NCBI GenBank assembly: GCA_025055455.1 | Contig: JANWXD010000019.1 | Location: 1-64,000 of the forward strand | Source of the DNA: Bryobacteraceae bacterium | Lineage (GTDB): Bacteria; Acidobacteriota; Terriglobia; Bryobacterales; Bryobacteraceae | Reading direction: 5' to 3' | DNA: 64,000 nt | Shown here: piece by piece, positions 58,025 through 64,000 of the stretch | How positions within the stretch are numbered: position 1 is the stretch's first letter | Layout of the letters: the number at the start of each line of letters is the position of its first letter | Translations under genes and position numbers: made by a program | Notes under the pieces: model-generated | Told to the model about the DNA's origin: nothing | The model's database searches: none | What the model saw: only the letters and a program-made list of their open reading frames with translations

Positions 58025-59175
58025 GAGAACGCTTCCTCTCCCACCGGATCGCCGAGCAGGGGGCGGCGCAACCGCTCCGCTTTTGGATTGGCCAGGAGCA
58101 GACGTTCCACAACCCGCATCGTGCCCAAAAACCACCGCACCAGGGCCGGCGGGCGGTCGTCTGGGAAATAGGCCGACACGGGGACCACGCCCCACTGGTC
58201 GCTGTCAAAAAACACCCGATCGCTCCAGCGGGTCCAGCCAAGGACATGGTCGGGCGCCTCCTCCAGAATCTCCACCATCGAGCGCAGAATGCGGACCCGT
58301 CGCGGCTCGCGGTGTGGGGGCAGCGCGAGGATCGTGCTCCGGCGACGCACGCGGACTTCCTCGATGAATTCCGCCAAGGTCGCGCATGCGGTTAGGTTCA
58401 GCAGCATGGCCGGCGATCGGCCGTGGCGATCTCCCCCAGCTACGACCGGCAGATCGTACTGCCGAGATAACTCGAAGCCGCCTCGAATCTCATGGTCGGG
58501 CCGAAAGGCGTTCATTTCGAGGGCGTGGATCCAGCGGCCAAAGTCTCGGAGGAAGGCATGCACGCTGCGGCGATGTTCAGATTGTCCGATGCGGGCTTCA
58601 TCCCACAGCGGGTGGTTGAAGACGGTCAGCACGCCCGGTTCGCGGTCCAAGGCGGCCAGGATCTCGCGCGCGCGGCGGATGTTTCGTTCGCGAGTGGCTT
58701 CGGCCATCTCGGCAAACCAGGCCGCGGCGCGCCGCCGTGGAAGGTTGTGGATGCCCAGGTGGAAGAACGTCGGCCCGTAGTGCACCGTCCATTCGAAGGA
58801 GATGGGCGCGTCTTCCCGCACCAGCGACAGCGCCAACGGCGCTTCGATGCTGTCATGGTCGGTGAGCGAAACCAACGCTTTCAACCCGAGCCCGTTTTCG
58901 ATCTGGTCGGCTTCGACTTGCCAAGCTTGTCGTGGGCACAACGGCGGCGTCCACCACAAGCGGGCGAAATCCACCGGGGGGTCCCCCGGGGCGCGGCAGC
59001 GAGCCTCCTCCAGCGAGATCGCCCAACCGAGGATCGGGTGTTGGGCGCACAGTCGGGTCAGGAACGACAAGGGTTCCCGTGAGTGCAGGGTGTGGCCGTG
59101 AAGGCACACGGCCGTGCGGAAGCCCGAGCCGGACGGGTGGAAATCCTCGAAGACGAGCAATTCTGTGTGCTGCAT
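58021..59175 (-). CDS. PHP-domain metal-dependent phosphoesterase family protein
   Basis: The protein of about 384 residues has the PHP motifs CLHGHTLHS (site I), SLTDHDS (site II), NHPLWDEA and VVAGGDRHG (later metal ligands). PHP proteins often hydrolyse phosphoesters; the link to two glycosyltransferases suggests removal of a phosphate from a sugar or lipid intermediate. ATG 59175 follows TAGGG; ATG 59199 is an alternative start. Confidence 0.85.
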   Translation of the reverse strand: MQHTELLVFEDFHPSGSGFRTAVCLHGHTLHSREPLSFLTRLCAQHPILGWAISLEEARCRAPGDPPVDFARLWWTPPLCPRQAWQVEADQIENGLGLKALVSLTDHDSIEAPLALSLVREDAPISFEWTVHYGPTFFHLGIHNLPRRRAAAWFAEMAEATRERNIRRAREILAALDREPGVLTVFNHPLWDEARIGQSEHRRSVHAFLRDFGRWIHALEMNAFRPDHEIRGGFELSRQYDLPVVAGGDRHGRSPAMLLNLTACATLAEFIEEVRVRRRSTILALPPHREPRRVRILRSMVEILEEAPDHVLGWTRWSDRVFFDSDQWGVVPVSAYFPDDRPPALVRWFLGTMRVVERLLLANPKAERLRRPLLGDPVGEEAFS

Positions 59176-59328
59176 GGCCCTAGTCTCGGCGCTGTGCATC
59201 GCAAGGAGTTGACGATTCGGCGAAGGTAGAATGAAACATTTCGTTCTCGAGCTGTTTTTCTTCGGGATGTCATCCGTCCGTCATCGGCCTTCAACGCGTG
59301 CCCGCTAGACTCAGCGGTGACCGCGCCA

Positions 59329-60768
59329 ATGAAGACCTTGCACCTCACCAACGCCTGGCATCGTTGCTCCGGAGGGGTGGCGACCTTCTACCGGGCCTTG
59401 CTCGAAGCGGCCAATGCCCGCGGCCACCAGCTGCGGCTGGTCGTCCCCGCCTCGGAGGACCGCATCGAGGCGGTGGGACGCTTCGGGCGCATTTACCACG
59501 TCCAAGCGCCACCTTCGCCCTATGACTCCGACTATCGCGTGCTCTGGCCCGGCACGTATCTCCGGCGGCGGGGCACGGTGGCGGAAATTCTGAGGCAGGA
59601 GCGGCCGGACCTGGTCGAAGTCTGCGACAAGTACACGCTGCACTACCTGGGCGGCTTGTTACGTCTGGGCGTCATTGGGGGTTTTCGCCCGGCCGTCATC
59701 GGGCTCAGTTGCGAGCGCTTCGACGACACCATCCGCGCTTATCTACGCCCCGCCGCCCACCGCCTGCTGCGGCCGCTGTGCCGACCCTATATGAAGTGGC
59801 TCTACTTCCCGCTGTTCGACCATCACATCACGGTGAGCGAGTACACGGCGGAGGAGCTGCGGGCCGCCGGGCGTGGCCACCGCATCCTGCGCGGCGTCTG
59901 GATCCGGCCCATGGGCGTGGATCTGGAGCGCTTCTCGCCCCAGCGCCGCACTCCAGAACGGCGCCGCCAGCTACTCGATCGGCTGGGCTGTCCCGAAGAT
60001 GCCACCGTCGTGCTCTACGTGGGCCGCTTGGCGCCCGAGAAAAACCTCGATCTTCTGGCGGAGACCATGGCCCGCCTGCCGGGTCGCTTTCACCTAGCGC
60101 TCGCCGGTTCCGGAATCTTGGCGGATTCCTTGGCCCGCAATTTCCGGGCCCGCGGCGTCGCCGCCAGCTTTCTCGGCCACGTGGCCGACCGCGACGAGCT
60201 CGCCGATCTGTATGCCAACGCCGACGTCTTCGTGCACCCCAATCCGCGCGAGCCCTTCGGCATCGCTCCCCTAGAGGCCATGGCGTCGGGCCTCCCGCTG
60301 GTTGCCCCAGACCGTGGCGGTGTCCGTGCTTACGCCAATCCGGGCAACGCTTGGCTGGTCCCACCCGATCCGGAGTGCTTCGCCGCCGCAGTGCGGGCAG
60401 CGGCTGATGATGCCGAGGTGCGCGCGGCGCGCGTGCGGGCCGCCCGAGCCACTGCCGAGCGATTGCCCTGGCCAGTCGTCGCCGACGACTTCCTCCGTCT
60501 CTACGAGGAGCTATACCAGCTCGTTAAGGAAGGGCGGAACGCGAGCGCGCCCCAGCCGTCCCCGGACGAAGACCCCGACACGGCCGCCCAACTGCTCACG
60601 AAGGGCTTGCTCGGAACTCGTGACCGCCTCCTCCGCTTGCGCTGCCGGATCGTGAACCTGCGAGCCCGCAAAACTGACGCAGTTCGTGGTCTGAGCAGGG
60701 CGTCCGGGGACTGCCATCCCGGTGGACTACGAGCTGAGCCCGGGCGCCTTCCTCTGCATCGTCTCTAA
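59329..60768 (+). CDS. GT4 glycosyltransferase with unusual C-terminal tail
   Basis: The core (residues 1 to about 400) shows LTNAWHRCSGGVATFYRALL, RPMGVDLERFSP, YVGRLAPEKNLDLL and NPREPFGIAPLEAMASG, a typical GT4 enzyme. The last 80 residues are Arg/Pro-rich with no family similarity and may result from a frameshift or loss of the original stop. ATG 59329 is preferred to GTG 59317. It is divergent from the PHP gene. Confidence 0.88.
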   Translation: MKTLHLTNAWHRCSGGVATFYRALLEAANARGHQLRLVVPASEDRIEAVGRFGRIYHVQAPPSPYDSDYRVLWPGTYLRRRGTVAEILRQERPDLVEVCDKYTLHYLGGLLRLGVIGGFRPAVIGLSCERFDDTIRAYLRPAAHRLLRPLCRPYMKWLYFPLFDHHITVSEYTAEELRAAGRGHRILRGVWIRPMGVDLERFSPQRRTPERRRQLLDRLGCPEDATVVLYVGRLAPEKNLDLLAETMARLPGRFHLALAGSGILADSLARNFRARGVAASFLGHVADRDELADLYANADVFVHPNPREPFGIAPLEAMASGLPLVAPDRGGVRAYANPGNAWLVPPDPECFAAAVRAAADDAEVRAARVRAARATAERLPWPVVADDFLRLYEELYQLVKEGRNASAPQPSPDEDPDTAAQLLTKGLLGTRDRLLRLRCRIVNLRARKTDAVRGLSRASGDCHPGGLRAEPGRLPLHRL

Positions 60769-61017
60769 GGCCAACCAGCCCGCGCGGTGACGGATCTTCG
60801 CCGATTACCGCTTGCCCGAGCTTGACGGAGGATCCCGGCCATCGATTTTGCGTGCGACGAGCAGCCCTGGGAAAACTCGCCCACACCGGGCCAAATCACG
60901 CAGCTCCCGAGTGCTCAGGATCTGAGAACCCACGCGTGTGGCTCGGTAAGGCCTCAAAATACGGAGCGAATCCGGGAGGGGTAACTTGGCACTCTACGTG
61001 CAGCTAGGTTTGGCAAA
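60769..61017. other. intergenic region with possible coding remnants
   Basis: No intact gene is seen. Short stretches read plausibly as protein in changing frames (VDYELSPGAFLCIVSKANQ at about 60722-60778, IFADYRLPEL at 60794-60823, and IDFACDEQPWENSPTPGQIT from 60841). This might mark a decayed gene. Support is weak. Confidence 0.25.
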
Positions 61018-61114
61018 TAAGTCGTCATCGACTTACGCATCCCCAGCGACGAGGCCCAGCTCGTCGCAAAGCCCCTCTGAGTGGAGACCCCGGGCCCCCA
61101 ACCCGGGGCTCCAC
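61018..61114. repeat. three consecutive hairpin-forming inverted repeats
   Basis: TAAGTCG/CGACTTA (61018-61024 and 61029-61035, 4-base loop), GCGACGAG/CTCGTCGC (61046-61053 and 61060-61067), and GTGGAG-A-CCCCGGG/CCCGGGGCTCCAC (61081-61094 and 61102-61114, one bulge). They sit between convergent genes, followed by a terminator hairpin. Confidence 0.6.
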
Positions 61115-61129
61115 TTCGCAATTGGCCCC

Positions 61130-61170
61130 TTAAAAACAGAAACCGGCTTCCGTCGAAGGAAGCCGGTTTC
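61130..61170 (-). terminator. intrinsic terminator of the Spy/CpxP-like gene
   Basis: A perfect 13-bp stem GAAACCGGCTTCC/GGAAGCCGGTTTC (61139-61151 and 61158-61170, 6-base loop) is followed on the minus strand by TGTTTTTAA. It lies about 50 bases after the stop of the gene at 61221. Confidence 0.85.
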
Positions 61171-61220
61171 TCGAACAGCGACCCAAAAGGGGGTCGTCCT
61201 AGGGGATCGGCGAACCGTTA

Positions 61221-61790
61221 CTAAAAGCCCCGGCGCAGGCGCATCATGCGCCCCATACCCGCTGCGGGGCCCGGATCCGTGCCGGGTCCGAAGCCGAGCG
61301 GTCCGAGGCCCAACCCGCGCCCGAGTCCGCGCAGTCCGAAGCCCGGCCCGAATGGAGCGCCGCCGCTCGAATCCAGCAGGTTCAAGGCGGTCGCTTGGCG
61401 AATGGCCGGAGCCAATTTGGCCGCCGCTTCGAGCTGCGCCAACTTGGTCTTCTGATCCGCAGTCAACAAGGCTACCGCCTGAGCGCGGTAGGTCTGGTTC
61501 GTCGCCTCGATCTGTTTGCGCAGATTCTGAATGTCGACCAGCAATTGTCCTAACCGGAGCGCATCGGTGCTGCCAGCCTCCAAGGCCTGCCGAAGCGCTC
61601 CCTGTTTCTCAGCGATCTGGTCGGCAACCGAGCGCAGCGCTTGCCGCTCTTGCGTCCTCAAGTCCCGCAACTGCGTCAGCTGTGCGTCCGTCAAGCCCAA
61701 GAACGTCTTCAGCTCGCTGAAATCCGGGCCGGACGACTGACCCAGCAGGATTGCCGGCATGAGCGCCATCAAGAATCGGTGGATCGTCAT
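61221..61790 (-). CDS. Spy/CpxP-like exported LTXXQ-motif protein
   Basis: The 189-residue product has a signal peptide (RFLMALMPAILLGQ), a long helical region with LTDAQLTQLRDLR and LTADQKTKLAQLE (LTxxQ motifs of the Spy/CpxP periplasmic chaperone family), and a Gly-rich tail of FGPGFGLRGLGRGLGLGPLG type. It probably responds to envelope or metal stress. AAAGGAG precedes ATG 61790. Confidence 0.8.
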   Translation of the reverse strand: MTIHRFLMALMPAILLGQSSGPDFSELKTFLGLTDAQLTQLRDLRTQERQALRSVADQIAEKQGALRQALEAGSTDALRLGQLLVDIQNLRKQIEATNQTYRAQAVALLTADQKTKLAQLEAAAKLAPAIRQATALNLLDSSGGAPFGPGFGLRGLGRGLGLGPLGFGPGTDPGPAAGMGRMMRLRRGF

Positions 61791-61983
61791 CTCTCGTAAC
61801 TCCTTTCACCTGTGGATGACGGCTGACCCGAAACCGGGATTACACTCCCCGACCCGGAGTCCGGGTTGTAGTACTTGCCAAGGAAAAATGGACCGATCCG
61901 GCCATTGGTTTCGGGGACGCCCTCGGTCACGATAGGGGCAGGCAGGAGGCACGGTCAGTCGGCCTTAAGAGATTGCGACCCCG

Positions 61984-62259
61984 ATGGACGGAACCATTAT
62001 GCGACAACAAAACACAGACAGACCTGACATCCGTGCAAGGCTGGAGTCTGGATTTCGGATCCTCGAGCTGATTCGCCGCCAGCGAGTCTTGAGGAACTCA
62101 CCCGGATTGGGCTGGGCAGTGGAACAAGCCATCCTCCGGCGCGAGCTGGAGGAACTGGAGCGCGAGTGGAGGTTCAATCCAGTTCCAGCCGGGACCATCG
62201 CCCGGCGCGGCCGCCAGCAGGAACTCAACGCGCGGCGGACCGCTTCAGCTGATCCGTGA
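61984..62259 (+). CDS. hypothetical small helical protein
   Basis: The frame encodes about 86-91 residues rich in Arg, Glu and Leu (ILELIRRQRVLRNSPGLGWA, LRRELEELEREW), suggesting a helical hairpin. ATG 61984 or ATG 61999 may start it. No ribosome site is seen and the last 35 bases overlap the convergent methyltransferase gene. It may be spurious. Confidence 0.35.
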   Translation: MDGTIMRQQNTDRPDIRARLESGFRILELIRRQRVLRNSPGLGWAVEQAILRRELEELEREWRFNPVPAGTIARRGRQQELNARRTASADP

Positions 62260-62782
62260 TCGTCCACAGGTACACGCGCCGCCCGTTGACTTCGATCTCT
62301 CTGTCGGGCTTCCAGTCTCCCATATCGAAGGTGTTGGAAACCACGCGCGCTCCGGGCCGCAGCTCTTTGATCAGCTTGGGCCGCAACTTGAGGTTGACGC
62401 TCGACAACAGGTACAGCGTCACGACGGTTGCCTCTTGAATGTCCGCATCGAACAAGTTGCCCTGGATGAATCGCACGCGCCCTGTCACGCCGGCCTTCCG
62501 GGCGTTTTCCTCCGCTTCGCGGATGCGCTCGGGGTTGATGTCGATGCCGACTCCCCGGGCGCCGAACTTCTCGGCGGCCATGATGACGATGCGCCCATCG
62601 CCGCAACCCAAGTCGTAGACCACGTCGCTGCTCTTGACGCCGGCCAGCTTGAGCATCCCCTCCACCACTTCCGGAGGCGTGGGAACGTATGGTACGTCCC
62701 CGGACTCCTCGTACTGAGCAGCTACCGGCAGGGCCAGTAGTGCAGCCAACAAGACAACTGCCCAACGTCTCTCCAAAAACAT
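62225..62782 (-). CDS. exported class I SAM-dependent methyltransferase
   Basis: The 185-residue protein has an N-terminal signal peptide (MFLERRWAVVLLAALLALPVAAQ) followed by a compact Rossmann methyltransferase: VPYVPTPPEVVEGML, the SAM loop VVYDLGCGDGR, GVGIDINPERIREAE and NLFDADI. It resembles small protein-lysine methyltransferases. Export is unexpected because SAM is cytoplasmic. GGAG lies 6 bases before ATG 62782. Confidence 0.82.
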   Translation of the reverse strand: MFLERRWAVVLLAALLALPVAAQYEESGDVPYVPTPPEVVEGMLKLAGVKSSDVVYDLGCGDGRIVIMAAEKFGARGVGIDINPERIREAEENARKAGVTGRVRFIQGNLFDADIQEATVVTLYLLSSVNLKLRPKLIKELRPGARVVSNTFDMGDWKPDREIEVNGRRVYLWTITDQLKRSAAR

Positions 62783-62884
62783 GTCGCTCCACTCCCTCAG
62801 CATCTCGCCGGCGGCCGAGAGTGCCGCAGGCGCTCACAACTCGCTTAGCATACTACAAAATCGCGGCGGCCCCAGTGCGCACCC

Positions 62885-64000
62885 TCAGCCCGGCAGCGGC
62901 AGCCCCGACGCGCGCGGATCGAACGGCAACCGAGCGAATCTCTCGATCTCCAGCAGCCGGTTATACTTCGCCAAGCGCTCGGAACCGGCCAGAGACCCGA
63001 TCTTGATCTGTCCCGCCCCGGAGGCCACCGCCAAGTCCGCCAGGAAATCATCCTCGGTCTCGCCCGAGCGCGCCGAGACGACCGCACGCCAGCCCGCCTG
63101 GCGCGCCCGCTCCACGACGGCGAACGTTTCCGTCAGCGTCCCGATTTGATTCATCTTGACCAGCACGGCATTCGCCAGTCCCTCCTCGATGCCGCGCGCC
63201 ACGCGCTCGAGGTTCGTGGCGAAAAGATCATCGCCCACAATCTGCGTGTCCTGGCCCAGCCGCGCGGTCAGTTGGCGCCAGTCGCGCCACTCGTCTTCGG
63301 CCAGTGGGTCCTCGATCGAAACGAGGGGGTATCGCCGGCACCACTGCTCCATCCGTTCGATCATCGCTTCGCCGGAAAGCCTGAGGTTTTCCGAGATCAA
63401 TTGATAACGGCCGTCCCGGAAGAAGTGGGTCGCTGCGACGTCCACGGCAAGCGCAATCTGCTCGCCGGGCCGGAAACCGGCGCGCGCGATGGCATCCGCC
63501 AAGATTTCGATTGCGGCTTCGTTTCGCTCCAAGCGGGGCCCCCAGCCTCCTTCATCCGCGATGCCGGTGAGGCGGTAGCCCAACGCCTCCAGCCGTTGCC
63601 GCACCAGGCGGCGGATGCGTCCGGCCGCCTCCAATGCCTCCGCCAGGGAGGAGAAACCGTGCGGGATCACCATGAAATCCTGGAACTCGATAGCGCGTCC
63701 GGCGTGCAGCCCCCCGGAGATCACGTTGATCATCGGAACCGGAAGCCGCGGCGAGCGGCCGCCGGCCAGGTAGCGCCACAGCTCGAGGCGGTTGGCTTGC
63801 GCCGCCGCGCGCGCCACGGCGCAAGAGATGCCCAAAATGGCGTTGGCGCCGAAGAAGGACTTGTCCGCTGTTTTGTCCAGCTCGACCAGCCGCCGGTCCA
63901 CGGTCGCTTGCTCCTCGGCCGGCAGGCCTTCCACCGCCGGACCCAGGGCCTGCTCCACGCTCGCCACAGCGCGGCGCACCCCTTGGCCCTCGTGCCAGCC
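62885..64000 (-). CDS. divergent enolase (5' end outside window)
   Basis: The frame is open to the window end and begins GWHEGQGV; 371 residues are visible. Enolase landmarks are SGGLHAGRAIEFQDFM, IADEGGW, VSIEDPL, VGDDLF, LVKMNQIGTLTE, SGETEDDFLADLAV and GQIKIG. Metal ligands and the general base lysine are kept. In yeast numbering, however, His373 is Ala (SARSGETED instead of SHRSGETED) and Glu168 is Asp (QDFM instead of QEFM). It may be an enolase paralogue with altered activity rather than the housekeeping enzyme. Confidence 0.85.
   Translation of the reverse strand, partial: GWHEGQGVRRAVASVEQALGPAVEGLPAEEQATVDRRLVELDKTADKSFFGANAILGISCAVARAAAQANRLELWRYLAGGRSPRLPVPMINVISGGLHAGRAIEFQDFMVIPHGFSSLAEALEAAGRIRRLVRQRLEALGYRLTGIADEGGWGPRLERNEAAIEILADAIARAGFRPGEQIALAVDVAATHFFRDGRYQLISENLRLSGEAMIERMEQWCRRYPLVSIEDPLAEDEWRDWRQLTARLGQDTQIVGDDLFATNLERVARGIEEGLANAVLVKMNQIGTLTETFAVVERARQAGWRAVVSARSGETEDDFLADLAVASGAGQIKIGSLAGSERLAKYNRLLEIERFARLPFDPRASGLPLPG

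Noticed and set aside
61139-61170. Terminator for the plus-strand glycosyltransferase
   Set aside because: There is no T-run on the plus strand after the stem; the T-run is on the minus strand.

Overview
The window is GC-rich, gene-dense and looks like chromosomal DNA from a Gram-negative, outer-membrane bacterium. It carries OmpA, MtrB-type beta-barrel, LpxL-like and HrpB genes. Acidobacteriota (Bryobacterales/Solibacter-like) is the best guess, with moderate confidence. The reasons are paired MacB-type permeases without ATPases, Tat-signalled enolase-superfamily and aldo/keto reductase proteins, DUF433/DUF5615 modules, and small exported peptides next to seven-helix membrane proteins. I see no insertion sequence, prophage, CRISPR array or origin.

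Layout. 1-2302: the end of a GH19 lysozyme/chitinase-like gene and two unknown genes. 2305-5037 (-): a large OmpA-coiled coil-barrel-PKD/Ig fusion. 5113-5503: RNase P RNA. 5714-11786: the most notable locus, an MtrC/OmcA-type decaheme cytochrome, a DmsE/MtrA-type decaheme cytochrome, an MtrB/PioB-type porin and a four-domain tetraheme cytochrome. This is a complete-looking porin-cytochrome conduit for moving electrons across the outer membrane. 12154-27893: mixed metabolism and membrane genes (DUF6580, PP-loop ATPase, PAP2, GT28, esterase, PIG-L deacetylase, cyclase, B12/radical SAM, hrpB, aminotransferase, fabH, SprT-like). 27117-29465: a seven-helix protein, a 37-residue exported peptide and an XRE/LexA-fold regulator, linked by two copies of a 16-bp palindrome.

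29636-45270: ubiX, pheA, lpxL-like, mnmA, iscS, SAM hydrolase, homocysteine methyltransferase/MTHFR, Sua5, AKR, a permease pair, NfeD plus slipin, and an S2P-CBS protease. 45323-45939: a DUF433/DUF5615 toxin-antitoxin pair. 46112-54835: hemL-like aminomutase, MR/MLE dehydratase-like, tyrS, a second permease pair, GNAT, folP and mutM. 54916-55580: a chimeric pseudogene just before tRNA-Thr(CGT). 55622-60768: three GT4 glycosyltransferases and a PHP phosphoesterase, probably for glycolipid or surface glycan synthesis. 60769-64000: hairpin-rich spacer, a Spy/CpxP-like protein, an exported methyltransferase and a divergent enolase cut by the window end.

Together the mtr-like genes suggest that the cell can use an extracellular electron acceptor (or donor). 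The inner-membrane quinol oxidase (CymA-like) that would feed the conduit is not in this window. The tetraheme protein is a candidate periplasmic link.
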